Notes under the pieces: model-generated
What the model was told of the DNA's origin: nothing
The model's database searches: none
Seen by the model: the letters and a program-made list of their open reading frames with translations, nothing else
Part shown: one piece after another, positions 43,162 to 51,598 of the stretch
How the letters are laid out: the number at the start of each line of letters is the position of its first letter
Numbering within the stretch: position 1 is the stretch's first letter
Program-made: the position numbers and the translations under genes
Source of the DNA: Mycobacterium sp.
GTDB taxonomy: Bacteria; Actinomycetota; Actinomycetes; Mycobacteriales; Mycobacteriaceae
NCBI RefSeq assembly: GCF_002863225.1
Contig: NZ_PKEK01000022.1
Coordinates: forward strand, 1-64,000
Direction of reading: 5' to 3'
DNA length: 64,000 bases

Positions 43162-44286
43162 TTATGTCATCCGACGTGCGCTGGTCAGCTGTATCAACGC
43201 CGCCCGGTCGACCTTGCCGATACCCCGCAGCGGTAGCGCGTCCACCACGTGCACTTCCCGCGGTGCCGCGGTGTGGTCCAGGCTCTGCGTCACCTGAGCC
43301 CGCAGCTGCTCGAGTGAGGGTGCCGGTGAGCCGTCGACGAGCACGACCGCAGCCACCACCCGCTGGCCGAGTCGCTCGTCGGCCAGCCCGAACACCGCGC
43401 AGTCCGCCACCGCGGGATGGGTTCGCAGCGCGGCCTCGACGGGTTGCGGCAACACGGTCAACCCGCCGGTGCTGATCGCGTCGTCAACGCGGCCGAGCAC
43501 GCTGAGCACTCCCGAATCGTCAACCATGCCAAGGTCGTCGGTGCGGAACCAGCCGGCTTCGGCGAACGGATCGGGGTCCGGCGGATTGCGGTAGCCCTTG
43601 GCCAGGGTCGGGCCGCCGAGGACGATCCGGCCGTCGTCGAGTCGGAGTCGCACGCCGTTGAGCGGGATGCCGTCGTAGACGCAGCCGCCGGCGGTCTCGC
43701 TCATGCCGTAGGTGCGGACGACGGTGATGCCGGCCGCCGCCGCGCCGGCCAGAACCGGCCCGGGGGCCGGGCCACCGCCCAGCAGCACCGCGTCCAGGCC
43801 GGCCAGGGCGGCGGTGGCTACGGGGTCGCCCAGCGCCTTGGCCAGCTGCGTGGCGACCAGCGAGGTGTAGCGCCGCCCGGAGCCGAGTTCGTCTACGGCA
43901 GAGGGTAATTGGCTGATGTCGAAGCCGGTCGAGACGTCCATTTCGACCGGGTCGGAGCCGGCCAGCAGGCTGCGGACCAGCACCTGGATGCCGGCGATGT
44001 GATACGGCGGCAGGGCCAGCAGCCACCGGCCTGGTCCGCCGAGGCGGTCATGGGTGGCCACCGCGCTGGCGGTCAGCGCGGCCGCGGTGAGCAGTGCACC
44101 TTTGGGCGGGCCGGTGGTGCCCGAGGTGGTCGCCACGACGGCCACGTCGGCGTCGATGGGTTCGCCCGCTCTTAGTGCCACCGCGTCCGACTGGTCAGCG
44201 CCCAGCGGAAGGAGTGCGGGGGCCTCGTCGTGCAGAACCGCGTCTAAAGCGGCCAGCAGGGGACCGACCGGCGAGCCGTGCGGCAT
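43162..44286 (-). CDS. menE: O-succinylbenzoate-CoA ligase
   Basis: The protein is 374 aa from ATG 44286. It activates O-succinylbenzoate to its CoA thioester for MenB. Adenylation motifs are VATTSGTTGPPKGALL, RTYGMSETAGGCVYDGIP, GWFRTDDLG and GIGKVDRAALIQL. It is shorter than most acyl-CoA ligases, as Rv0542c is. The upstream codons (LRAFP) resemble the M. tuberculosis N-terminus, so a non-canonical start a few codons earlier is possible. The DUF3349 gene lies 20 nt upstream. Confidence 0.93.
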   Translation of the reverse strand: MPHGSPVGPLLAALDAVLHDEAPALLPLGADQSDAVALRAGEPIDADVAVVATTSGTTGPPKGALLTAAALTASAVATHDRLGGPGRWLLALPPYHIAGIQVLVRSLLAGSDPVEMDVSTGFDISQLPSAVDELGSGRRYTSLVATQLAKALGDPVATAALAGLDAVLLGGGPAPGPVLAGAAAAGITVVRTYGMSETAGGCVYDGIPLNGVRLRLDDGRIVLGGPTLAKGYRNPPDPDPFAEAGWFRTDDLGMVDDSGVLSVLGRVDDAISTGGLTVLPQPVEAALRTHPAVADCAVFGLADERLGQRVVAAVVLVDGSPAPSLEQLRAQVTQSLDHTAAPREVHVVDALPLRGIGKVDRAALIQLTSARRMT

Positions 44287-44306
44287 GGGAAAGGCCCGCA
44301 GGACGG

Positions 44307-44609
44307 CTATTTGGGCTCCTCGCCGTCGCGGGCGTCCTCCAGCGGCCAGCCCTTGGCGGCCAGCCGTTCGCGCACCCGCTCGACGTCACTCGGCGCCGGC
44401 AGATGATCGGTGATCTGGGTGATCAGCACGCCGATGTCGACGTGGTCGAAGTCGCCGCGCGCGATCAGTTCGCGGGCCACCAGCTTGACTTCGTCATTGC
44501 TGAGTCGGCGTGAGAGCAGGGCCAGCACCGGGACGTAGTCGGTCGGCGGAATGCCCTCGGGGTAGCCGGCGCGCAACCACGCGACAACGGAGTTCAGGAA
44601 TCGGTTCAC
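44307..44609 (-). CDS. DUF3349 protein (Rv0543c-like)
   Basis: The protein is 100 aa with a GTG start, exactly the length I recall for Rv0543c. Helical, with WLRAGYPEGIPPTDYVPVLALL and LARELIARGDFDHVDIGVLI-like segments (VARELIARG, DHVDIGVLI). A structure of the family exists, but no biochemical role is known to me. It is probably coexpressed with menE, which follows after 20 nt. Confidence 0.88.
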   Translation of the reverse strand: MNRFLNSVVAWLRAGYPEGIPPTDYVPVLALLSRRLSNDEVKLVARELIARGDFDHVDIGVLITQITDHLPAPSDVERVRERLAAKGWPLEDARDGEEPK

Positions 44610-44652
44610 GGTGTGTGCACTTCCCCCGCCCGACTGTCGCTATGCCTACAAA

Positions 44653-44667
44653 CGGAATGAAATTCCG
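44653..44667. terminator. Candidate hairpin after the pitA operon
   Basis: CGGAAT-GAA-ATTCCG is a perfect 6-bp inverted repeat with a 3-nt loop, beginning 4 nt after the stop of the minus-strand gene at 44671. It is short, has no U-tract and lies within 45 nt of the next gene's start, so an operator for that gene is an equally good reading. Confidence 0.35.
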
Positions 44668-44670
44668 ATG

Positions 44671-44961
44671 CTACGCGGGCTTGGCTCCGAGGATGTAAAG
44701 ACCGGTGTGCACTCCGATGAACTCGCGAGCGATGTAGAGCACGCCCACGAAGACGGCGACCAGCACCAACGCATACAGCGCGTAGCTGATCGCGGCCAGC
44801 GCCGGGTTCCGTTGCGCGACGGCCGCGCCGGACCCCTGGGCGCCGGCGCCCGCTGAGCCGATCCGCACCGCGAGCGCGAAGATCGTGGGCAGCCCGCTGC
44901 CCAGCAGCAGGCCGAAGAACAGGATCTTCAGCGACGCCTCGTAGTTGAACCAGTGGCTCAT
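44671..44961 (-). CDS. Small two-helix membrane protein (Rv0544c-like)
   Basis: The protein is 96 aa. ATG 44961 overlaps the pitA stop by 4 nt (ATGA). It begins MSHWFNYEASLKILFFGLLL. Two hydrophobic helices (residues 10-30 and about 62-82) are joined by an Ala/Gly-rich loop, and the tail ends YILGAKPA. The constant coupling to pitA across mycobacteria suggests an accessory role for the phosphate carrier. Nothing more can be seen. Confidence 0.87.
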   Translation of the reverse strand: MSHWFNYEASLKILFFGLLLGSGLPTIFALAVRIGSAGAGAQGSGAAVAQRNPALAAISYALYALVLVAVFVGVLYIAREFIGVHTGLYILGAKPA

Positions 44962-46193
44962 CGCGTGCCCGCTTTCTTCACGTCGGCGTGCGGAGCGACG
45001 CCGGAGACTGCACCATTGCCGATCGGGGCGCCGGCCAGGCCCGGCTTGCCGTGCTCGTCGAGCCCGGCGGTCAGGTCGCCCTTCCACTCGGCGTTCACGT
45101 TGTTGTGGTCGACCTTGGTCTTGCGCGACTGCAAATAGATCGCCGTGGCGACGGCCACCAGCAGTGCGACGCCGATGATCGCACCCGGGTAACCGCCGAT
45201 CTTGTGCACCACGAAGTAGGTGAATCCGCCGACCAGGCCGGCCGAGGGCAGGGTGATCAGCCACGCGGCCGCCATCCGTCCCGCCACACCCCAGCGCACC
45301 TCGGCACCGGGCTTGCCGACCCCGCTGCCGAGCACCGAACCGGTGACCACCTGAGTTGTCGACAGCGCATAACCGAACTGCGCGGACAGCAAAATGATGA
45401 CGGCAGAAGAGGATTCGGCCGCCATGCCCTGCGGCGACTTGATCTCGACGATGCCCTTGCCCATGGTCCGGATGATCCGCCAGCCGCCGGTGTAGGTGCC
45501 CGCCGCCATCGCGCACGCGCAGGCCAGGATCACCCAGAACGGCGGCAGCGTCTCGGTGCGGCTGACCGCGCCGTAGGAGATCAGCGCCAGGAAGATCACG
45601 CCCATCGTCTTCTGGGCGTCGTTGGTGCCGTGCGCCAGCGAGACCAGCGACGCCGAGAAGATCTGGCCGCGACGGAATGCGGCCTCGCTGCGCTGCTCCG
45701 GGACGCCGCGGTTGATCCGGTAGACCAGCCAGGTGCCGACCGCGCCGACCACTCCGGCGAGAAACACCGACACCAGGGCCGGGATCAGCACGCGCGAGGC
45801 CACCCCGGTCCAGATCACCCCGTGGCCGCCGACCGCGGCGATCATCGCGCCGACGATGCCGCCGACCAGCGCGTGTGACGAGCTGGACGGAATGCCCAGC
45901 AGCCAGGTCAGCAGGTTCCAGACGATGCCGCCGACCAGTCCGGCGAACACCAGTTGCAGCGTCACCAGGTGACCGTTGACCAGGTCCTTGGCGATCGTCG
46001 CGGCGACGGCGGTGGACAGGAACGCGCCGAGCAGGTTCAGCACCGCCGAGAGCGTCACCGCTGTCTTGGGCTTGAGCGCTCCGCTGGCGATCGACGTCGC
46101 CATCGCGTTCCCGGTGTCGTGGAAGCCGTTCGTGAAATCGAAAGCGAGGGCGGTGATCACGACAATGATCAGAAGGAACAGCTGAAGATTCAC
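44958..46193 (-). CDS. pitA: Low-affinity inorganic phosphate transporter PitA
   Basis: The protein is 411 aa with a GTG start. Both signature repeats of the PiT family are present: FDFTNGFHDTGNAMATS near the N-terminus and SLAHGTNDAQKTMGVIF at about residue 195. About ten membrane helices are predicted, with a hydrophilic C-terminal tail. It imports phosphate, usually as a metal-phosphate complex, with protons. Rv0545c is the counterpart. The leader of about 115 nt upstream is AT-rich. Confidence 0.95.
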   Translation of the reverse strand: MNLQLFLLIIVVITALAFDFTNGFHDTGNAMATSIASGALKPKTAVTLSAVLNLLGAFLSTAVAATIAKDLVNGHLVTLQLVFAGLVGGIVWNLLTWLLGIPSSSSHALVGGIVGAMIAAVGGHGVIWTGVASRVLIPALVSVFLAGVVGAVGTWLVYRINRGVPEQRSEAAFRRGQIFSASLVSLAHGTNDAQKTMGVIFLALISYGAVSRTETLPPFWVILACACAMAAGTYTGGWRIIRTMGKGIVEIKSPQGMAAESSSAVIILLSAQFGYALSTTQVVTGSVLGSGVGKPGAEVRWGVAGRMAAAWLITLPSAGLVGGFTYFVVHKIGGYPGAIIGVALLVAVATAIYLQSRKTKVDHNNVNAEWKGDLTAGLDEHGKPGLAGAPIGNGAVSGVAPHADVKKAGTR

Positions 46194-46309
46194 GGGCCTA
46201 ATTCTGTAGGTAGGAGGGACCGCTTGTCGAAAGAACAGCGTCGCAAAACAAAGGTATATCGCACTAGACGTCAGATGTTCGTCTGGGGTTTACCTGCCAG
46301 CTCACGGCG

Positions 46310-46696
46310 TTAACCGCGCGTGTCGCGGCGCAGCGGATGCTCCGGTGGAATCTGGACGAAGATGAGCAGAACGCCGTCGGGATCGACCACGTGCAACTCG
46401 TGCAGACCCCAGGGTTCCTGCCGGGCTTCCCGAGCGATCTCGACGCCCCGGCCCTCCAGCTCGGCCTGCGTCGCGACCACGTCGCGAACCTGCAGCCACA
46501 GTGCGCCGGGGAACGGCACGGCCGGCTTCTCCTCGGCGCCGTGATTGGCCAGCTCGATCAGCGACTGGCCGGCGAAGAACACCGTCCCCGCGCCGTAGTC
46601 GCGAAAGATCGCCAGCCCGAGCTGATCGCGGTAGAAGGTCAGCGACCGCGGATAGTCCGCCGGCCGAAACAGCATCCGGCTGGCGAGTATCTCCAT
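46310..46696 (-). CDS. VOC-family glyoxalase-like protein (Rv0546c-like)
   Basis: The protein is 128 aa from ATG 46696 (MEILASRMLFRPADYPRSLT), matching the length I recall for Rv0546c. The two VOC half-units are SRMLFRPADYPRSLTFYRDQL, and ALWLQVRDVVATQAELEGRGV with HELHVVDPDGVLLIF. Lactoylglutathione lyase is the usual label, but mycobacteria lack glutathione, so a mycothiol substrate or other chemistry is more likely. The SDR gene starts 13 nt upstream of its start region, and the two are likely cotranscribed. Confidence 0.88.
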   Translation of the reverse strand: MEILASRMLFRPADYPRSLTFYRDQLGLAIFRDYGAGTVFFAGQSLIELANHGAEEKPAVPFPGALWLQVRDVVATQAELEGRGVEIAREARQEPWGLHELHVVDPDGVLLIFVQIPPEHPLRRDTRG

Positions 46697-46709
46697 GCCT
46701 TCGTGTCTA

Positions 46710-47651
46710 TCACGCGTCGGGATTGTTCGGCTCGGCCTGCTTAGCCGACTTCTCCTCATCGCGCTTCGCGCTCTGCATCGTCGTCGGCTGAAGCCGCTGG
46801 CGCCGGATCGCGGTGGTGGCCAAGCCCGGGACGACGGTGTCGATCGCCTGCGCGGCGATCGCCATCCGGGGCGCGATCCGGACCGGGCGGGTGCGCGCCG
46901 CGTCGATCATCCAGCCGGCGGCTTCCTCGGAGGTCAGCGCCGGCAGGCCCTGGTACTCCTTGGTCGGCGCGATCATCGGGGTGGCCACCAGCGGGTAGTA
47001 CAGCGTGGTCGAGTGCACACCCTTTGTCGCCCACTCGGTTTCGATCACCCGGCTGACCGCCGACAGCGCCGCCTTGGAGGCGTTGTAGACGGCGAACAAC
47101 GGAGACGGCTCGCTGAAGACACCCCACGTCGCGACGTTGATGATGTGGCCGTCGCGGCGCTCCAGCATGCCGGGGGCGATGCCGCGGATCAGCCGCAGCG
47201 GTGAGGTGTAGTTGAGCAGCATGGTCCGGTCGACGTCGTGCCAGCGTTCCAGCGACTCGGCCAGCGGCCGGCGGATGGAGCGCCCGGCGTTGTTGATCAG
47301 GATGTCTACCCCGCCGAGACGCTTCTCGACGTCGGCCACCAGCGCGTCGACCGCGTCCAGGTCGGACAGGTCGCAGGGGATGGCGATCGCCTCGCCGCCG
47401 TCCGCGGTGATCCGGCCGACCACCTCGTCCAGCAGATCTTTGCGGCGGGCCACCGCAACCACGGTCGCGCCGCGGCGGGCGAACTGCTCGGCGGCGCATT
47501 CGCCGATCCCGGACGACGCTCCGGTCAGCAGGACGCGCTTGCCGGCCAGATCGATATTGGTTGCGCTGGGCAGCAGTCGCGGTACCAGGGGCGGGCGCAT
47601 GCTGGCCAGCGTGATCTGCGTGGCCAGTTGTCGAATCGGGTTCCAACTCAC
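46710..47651 (-). CDS. Short-chain dehydrogenase/reductase (Rv0547c-like)
   Basis: The protein is 313 aa with a GTG start. The cofactor motif is RVLLTGASSGIGECAA, followed by NNAG at about 120 and the catalytic YNASK (with NVATWG for the serine position changed to Thr-Trp). An N-terminal extension (MSWNPIRQLATQITLAS) is amphipathic and may touch the membrane. A Lys-rich tail (SAKRDEEKSAKQ) ends the protein. It acts on an unknown alcohol or ketone. It is followed by the VOC gene on the same strand. Confidence 0.87.
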   Translation of the reverse strand: MSWNPIRQLATQITLASMRPPLVPRLLPSATNIDLAGKRVLLTGASSGIGECAAEQFARRGATVVAVARRKDLLDEVVGRITADGGEAIAIPCDLSDLDAVDALVADVEKRLGGVDILINNAGRSIRRPLAESLERWHDVDRTMLLNYTSPLRLIRGIAPGMLERRDGHIINVATWGVFSEPSPLFAVYNASKAALSAVSRVIETEWATKGVHSTTLYYPLVATPMIAPTKEYQGLPALTSEEAAGWMIDAARTRPVRIAPRMAIAAQAIDTVVPGLATTAIRRQRLQPTTMQSAKRDEEKSAKQAEPNNPDA

Positions 47652-47683
47652 GTCGGAAGTCTAGGTGGCAGGTCTGAGCGCGT

Positions 47684-47799
47684 TCGGCGCCGACTGTGGC
47701 CGATGTTCGAAGTGCCCACCTCCGAGCGACACCTCGTCGATTGCCCAGATCGACGCCAGCGTGGAGCGCTCTCGCACTTCTGCGCGCCAGCGTCGATCT
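47684..47799. repeat. Intergenic element with inverted repeats between SDR gene and menB
   Basis: The 188-nt gap holds GGCGCCGACTGTGG (from 47686), whose core GCGCCGACTGTG recurs inverted at 59392-59403. Farther on, AGATCGACG (47747-47755) pairs with CGTCGATCT (47791-47799), and CCAGCG occurs just inside both arms. I suspect a member of a dispersed mycobacterial intergenic family, from memory of similar strings, but no genome comparison was possible. Confidence 0.45.
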
Positions 47800-47839
47800 C
47801 GGCGCAACCAGACGCCGGCGCCAGCGGCGAACCCGACGT

Positions 47840-48766
47840 CTAGAAGTAGCGCGGAAACGGCGTCCAGTCGGGCGGCCGCTTCTCGAGGAAGGCGTCACGG
47901 CCCTCGACGGCCTCGTCGGTCATGTACGCCAACCGGGTCGCCTCGCCGGCGAACAACTGCTGGCCCACCAGCCCGTCGTCGAGCAGATTGAAGGCATACT
48001 TCAGCATCCGTTGCGCCTGAGGCGATTTCGCGTTGATCTCAGCGGCCCACTGAATCGCCTCGGTCTCCAGCTCGGCGTGGTCGACGACGGCATTGACCGC
48101 ACCCATGTGATGCATCTGCTCGGCTGTGTACGGACGACCCAGGAAGAAGATCTCGCGGGCGAACTTCTGGCCGACCTGGCGGGCCAGGTATGCGCTGCCG
48201 TAGCCGCCGTCGAAGCTGCCGACGTCGGCGTCGGTCTGCTTGAACCGGGCGTGCTCGCGACTGGCCAGGGTGAGGTCGCAGACCACGTGCAGGCTGTGCC
48301 CGCCGCCCGCGGCCCAACCGTTGACCAGGCAGATCACCACCTTCGGCATGAACCGGATCAGCCGCTGCACCTCGAGGATGTGCAGCCTTCCAGCCCTTGC
48401 GGCGTCAACAGTATCGCCGGTGTCTCCGCTTGCGTACTGGTACCCGCTGCGGCCGCGGATGCGTTGATCGCCACCCGAACAGAACGCCCAGCCGCCGTCC
48501 TTGGGCGACGGGCCGTTGCCGGTCAGCAGCACCACGCCGACGTCCGGCGACATCCGGGCGTGATCGAGCACGCGGTACAACTCGTCGACGGTGTGCGGCC
48601 GGAAGGCATTGCGCACCTCGGGCCGGTCGAAGGCCACCCGCACGGTCGCGTCGGCGACGTGACGGTGGTAGGTGATGTCGGTCAAATCGGCGAACCCGTC
48701 GACCGGCTTCCATTGATCGTCGTGAAAAGGATTGTCAGACAAGGTCGCCACCCGATGTGCTGTCAC
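47840..48766 (-). CDS. menB: 1,4-dihydroxy-2-naphthoyl-CoA synthase
   Basis: The protein is 308 aa with a GTG start (MTAHRVATLSDNPFHDDQW). It closes the second ring of the naphthoquinone from O-succinylbenzoyl-CoA. Motifs are FCSGGDQRIRGRSGYQYASG, VNGWAAGGGHSLHVVCDL (oxyanion) and the catalytic TDADVGSFDGGYGSAYLA. It is nearly identical over the core to M. tuberculosis MenB as I recall it. It is separate from the other men genes and on the minus strand. Confidence 0.96.
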   Translation of the reverse strand: MTAHRVATLSDNPFHDDQWKPVDGFADLTDITYHRHVADATVRVAFDRPEVRNAFRPHTVDELYRVLDHARMSPDVGVVLLTGNGPSPKDGGWAFCSGGDQRIRGRSGYQYASGDTGDTVDAARAGRLHILEVQRLIRFMPKVVICLVNGWAAGGGHSLHVVCDLTLASREHARFKQTDADVGSFDGGYGSAYLARQVGQKFAREIFFLGRPYTAEQMHHMGAVNAVVDHAELETEAIQWAAEINAKSPQAQRMLKYAFNLLDDGLVGQQLFAGEATRLAYMTDEAVEGRDAFLEKRPPDWTPFPRYF

Positions 48767-48848
48767 GCATAGGCAGACCGTAGTCGGCCGGCTTTGGGAA
48801 GGCTATCTTTGCTGGCCAGCGAAGGCGTGGCGGCTTAATGTGCCAACC

Positions 48849-49562
48849 ATGTCCGCTACTTTGCATTCGCGCGAGCCGCACAGCGGCTCGGTGTCGGCCC
48901 GGTTGAATTGGCTGCGCGCAGGCGTGCTCGGCGCCAATGACGGAATCGTCTCTACGGCAGGCATTGTCGTCGGTGTCGCTGCGGCCACGGCGACGCGTGG
49001 CCCGATCGTCACCGCCGGAGTTGCGGGGCTGGCTGCCGGCGCGGTGTCGATGGCGCTGGGCGAGTACGTCTCGGTGAGCGCTCAGCGCGACACCGAGCAG
49101 GCGCTGCTGCGCACCGAGCGACGCGAACTCGCCGAGGACCCGGCCGCGGAGCTGGACGAGTTGGCCGCGCTCTACGAGGCAAAGGGTTTATCGGTGGCGA
49201 CGGCGCGTTGCGTGGCTGAGGAATTCACCGCGCACGATCCGATCGCCGCCCACGCAGAGGTGGAACTCGGTTTCGATCCAACCGAGCTGACCAGCCCGTG
49301 GCAGGCGGCGGCGTCGTCGGCTGTGGCTTTCAGCGTCGGAGCCCTGCTGCCCTTGTCCGCCGTCATGGCGGCATCGCCTGCCGCCCGCATACCGCTGACG
49401 GTAGGTGCGGTACTGATCGCGCTGTTGATCACCGGAACTGTCTCGGCTCATCTCGGTGGAGCGCCGAAACACCGTGCGGCACTGCGTAATGGCGTCGGCG
49501 GCGGAGTCGCTCTGGCAGTCACGTACGCCATCGGTCACATGGTCGGTGCCGTCATTGGCTGA
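48849..49562 (+). CDS. VIT1/CCC1-family metal transporter
   Basis: The protein is 237 aa from ATG 48849 (MSATLHSREPHSGSVSARLN). Helix 1 and following: GVLGANDGIVSTAGIVVGVA, then AGLAAGAVSMALGEYVSVSAQRDTE, the signature of VIT1/CCC1 proteins with the acidic cytoplasmic metal-binding segment (ERRELAEDPAAELDEL). Three more helices follow. It probably exports or sequesters Fe2+ or Mn2+. It has no VapBC neighbours of the M. tuberculosis locus. No iron box is clear upstream. Confidence 0.9.
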   Translation: MSATLHSREPHSGSVSARLNWLRAGVLGANDGIVSTAGIVVGVAAATATRGPIVTAGVAGLAAGAVSMALGEYVSVSAQRDTEQALLRTERRELAEDPAAELDELAALYEAKGLSVATARCVAEEFTAHDPIAAHAEVELGFDPTELTSPWQAAASSAVAFSVGALLPLSAVMAASPAARIPLTVGAVLIALLITGTVSAHLGGAPKHRAALRNGVGGGVALAVTYAIGHMVGAVIG

Positions 49563-49565
49563 CCG

Positions 49566-50495
49566 CTACGAATGTTCGGCGGACCCCTCGATGCCGTCCG
49601 GGAGCGCGCTGGTTCCGGGCGCGGTGATGGCGTCCAGGCGGGCCAGTGCGTCGGCGCTCAACGTGACGTCGCCGACGCCGAGGTTCTCCTCGAGGTGCGT
49701 GATCGACCGAGTGCCCGGGATCAGCAATGTCGTCGGCGAGTGCGCCAGCAGCCATGCCAGGCCGACCTGCGACGGCGTCGCCCCCAACTCGTTCGCGATC
49801 TCGACGACCACCGGGTCATTCGACACCTTCGGGAACCCGGGGAATGCCGAACCGAGCGGGAAATACGGCACCCAGGCGATGTTTTCGGCGACGCAGACGT
49901 CGAGCATCTGCTCCTGCGAGCGGTCCAACAGGCTGTAGGAGTTCTGCACACACGCCACCCCGACGGGCAGAGCGCGCTTCAGGACTTCCAGCGGCACGCT
50001 GCTGACGCCGATCGCGCCGATCTTGCCCTCGTCGCGCAGCGCGACCATCTCGGCCAGCTGGTCGTCGACGTCGACGATCTGATCGCCCTCGGCCTCCAGT
50101 CCGGGTCCCAGGTCCAGGCGCCGCAGGTTGACGATCGGAATCTGGTCCAGGCCAAGTTGGCTCAGGTCGTCTTCGACCGCGGCACGCAGGTCGGCAGGTC
50201 GCTGCGCCGGACCCAGGGGCACCGGCCCGTCGCCGCCGATATGGCGTGCGCCGACCTTGCTCACGATCACCAGGGCGTCGGGGTACGGCTCGAGCGCCGC
50301 GCGGATCCGGCGGTTCACCTCGCCCGGGCCGTAGAACGATGCGGTGTCGATGTGGTTGACGCCCAACTCAATTGCGCGGCGCAGCACGGCCACCGCGTCG
50401 TCGAGCGAGGTCTCGGCCAACTGCATGGCGCCGTAGCCGATCCGGGCCACCGGGTGGGTGCCGATCGTGGCCGTGCCGCCGAGTTTGTCGGTCAT
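49566..50495 (-). CDS. Aldo/keto reductase
   Basis: The protein is 309 aa from ATG 50495 with AGGAG 5 nt upstream. The TIM-barrel AKR tetrad is visible: Asp and Tyr in NHIDTASFYGPGEVNRRI, Lys in LVIVSKVG, and the usual His replaced, as the strand reads DQIPIVNLRRLD (Asn). LIPGTRSITHLEENLG forms the cofactor pocket. It reduces aldehydes or ketones with NADPH. It is divergent from tetR and shares the operator pair at 50528-50578. Its end is 3 nt from the VIT1-type gene's end. Confidence 0.9.
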   Translation of the reverse strand: MTDKLGGTATIGTHPVARIGYGAMQLAETSLDDAVAVLRRAIELGVNHIDTASFYGPGEVNRRIRAALEPYPDALVIVSKVGARHIGGDGPVPLGPAQRPADLRAAVEDDLSQLGLDQIPIVNLRRLDLGPGLEAEGDQIVDVDDQLAEMVALRDEGKIGAIGVSSVPLEVLKRALPVGVACVQNSYSLLDRSQEQMLDVCVAENIAWVPYFPLGSAFPGFPKVSNDPVVVEIANELGATPSQVGLAWLLAHSPTTLLIPGTRSITHLEENLGVGDVTLSADALARLDAITAPGTSALPDGIEGSAEHS

Positions 50496-50527
50496 GGTGC
50501 TCCTGTCGTGAGACACTTGGCAGAGAT

Positions 50528-50543
50528 ACGGAGGTCCCTCCGT
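50528..50543. promoter_or_regulatory. TetR operator, site 1
   Basis: ACGGAGGTCCCTCCGT is a near-perfect 16-bp palindrome 32 nt upstream of the aldo/keto reductase start. Its half site ACGGAGG recurs in site 2. The sequence and place between divergent genes fit binding of the TetR protein encoded at 50580. Confidence 0.7.
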
Positions 50544-50562
50544 TTCATCGACTGTAGCAGAA

Positions 50563-50578
50563 ACGGAGGCACCTCCAC
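50563..50578. promoter_or_regulatory. TetR operator, site 2
   Basis: ACGGAGGCACCTCCAC shares GGAGG and CCTCC with site 1, centre to centre 35 bp apart. It overlaps the ribosome binding region (GGAGG at 50565) of the tetR gene, so binding would block its own expression. Confidence 0.65.
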
Positions 50579-50579
50579 T

Positions 50580-51158
50580 TTGACCGGAAGGGTGCGCTCC
50601 GATGCTCGACGCAACCGAGAGAGGCTGCTCGAGGTCGCGACCGCGGCATTCACCGCCGCTGACGGCCGGCCGGTGTCGCTGGAGTCGATCGCGCGCGACG
50701 CCGGTGTCGGCATCGGCACGCTGTACCGCCATTTCCCCACCCGCGAGGCGCTGGTCGAAGCGACCTACCGGACCGAGCTCGCCGAAGTCGCCAAGGCCGC
50801 CGGGCGCCTGCTCGAGCGGTATCCGCCGGCGACGGCGCTGCGCCGCTGGATGGACCGCTACGCGAGCTTCGTCGCGGCCAAACGCGGCATGGCCGAGTCG
50901 TTGCATGCGATGTTCGACTCCGGGGCCGTGGCGCGCAACGAAACCCGGGACAGCATCGTCGGTGCCGTCGAGCTGCTGCTGCGGGCCGGTGTGGACGACG
51001 GCAGCCTGCGCGCCGACGTGCCGGCCGACGACGTGGTGTCGAGCCTGATCGGAATCTTCCTGGCCAGCGGCTCACCCGGGCAGACCGGCCGCTTGCTGGA
51101 CCTGCTGGTGGCCGGTATCGGGAATCAAAAGCCGGTTGGCGGGTTGGAGGAAGCATGA
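50580..51158 (+). CDS. TetR-family repressor of the aldo/keto reductase
   Basis: The protein is 192 aa. TTG 50580 is used because GGAGG is 10 nt upstream. GTG 50592 is the alternative. The DNA-binding domain starts GRVRSDARRNRERLLEVATA and has VSLESIARDAGVGIGTLYRHFPTREALVEA. The rest is the TetR ligand domain, with the SHAMFDSG-like ESLHAMFDSGAV segment. It probably represses itself and the divergent aldo/keto reductase through the two palindromes. The stop overlaps the following gene by 4 nt. Confidence 0.9.
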   Translation: MTGRVRSDARRNRERLLEVATAAFTAADGRPVSLESIARDAGVGIGTLYRHFPTREALVEATYRTELAEVAKAAGRLLERYPPATALRRWMDRYASFVAAKRGMAESLHAMFDSGAVARNETRDSIVGAVELLLRAGVDDGSLRADVPADDVVSSLIGIFLASGSPGQTGRLLDLLVAGIGNQKPVGGLEEA

Positions 51159-51574
51159 CACTCAACGACGCGGCACGCGCACTCATCGGAGACGGCGTCG
51201 ATGCCACGCTGGTCACCCTCAACCCGGACGGCAGTCCGCAGGTCAGCCTGGTCTGGGTGGCGCTGCGATCGACGCCCGACGGTGACGAACTGGTGACCGC
51301 TCATTTGGCGGAGCACAAGAAGGTCCGCAACATTCGCCACGACCCCCGCGTGGCCGTGACGATCGTGTCGACGGAGGAAGCCGGCAACGCAATGCGGCCG
51401 TATCTGTCCGTCACCGGAACCGCCTACATCGAAGAGGGCGGGGCCCCGGGACTGCTCAGGAGTCTGGCGCAGACGTTGTCTGACCCCGACCAATTCCCGC
51501 CGAAGGATGCTCCGCCCGGATTCGTCACCCACATCCGGGTCGAGAAGGTCGGCGGCATCGGCCCCTGGTCCTGA
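51155..51574 (+). CDS. F420/FMN split-barrel (pyridoxamine-phosphate-oxidase-like) protein
   Basis: The protein is 139 aa. ATG overlaps the tetR stop (ATGA). Family pattern: DATLVTLNPDGSPQVSLVWV, HKKVRNIRHDPRVAVTIV and YLSVTGTAYIEEGG, typical of TIGR03618-like F420-binding proteins. It is probably a reductase expressed together with its regulator and thus linked to the aldo/keto reductase response. The cofactor (F420 or FMN) cannot be decided by eye. Confidence 0.85.
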   Translation: MTLNDAARALIGDGVDATLVTLNPDGSPQVSLVWVALRSTPDGDELVTAHLAEHKKVRNIRHDPRVAVTIVSTEEAGNAMRPYLSVTGTAYIEEGGAPGLLRSLAQTLSDPDQFPPKDAPPGFVTHIRVEKVGGIGPWS

Positions 51575-51598
51575 CCGTTCGCCGAAACGCGCCCGACC

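Noticed and set aside
46194..46309. Possible riboswitch or two-component box upstream of pitA
   Set aside because: AT-rich leader without a recognisable aptamer fold; phosphate-box direct repeats are not convincing by eye.
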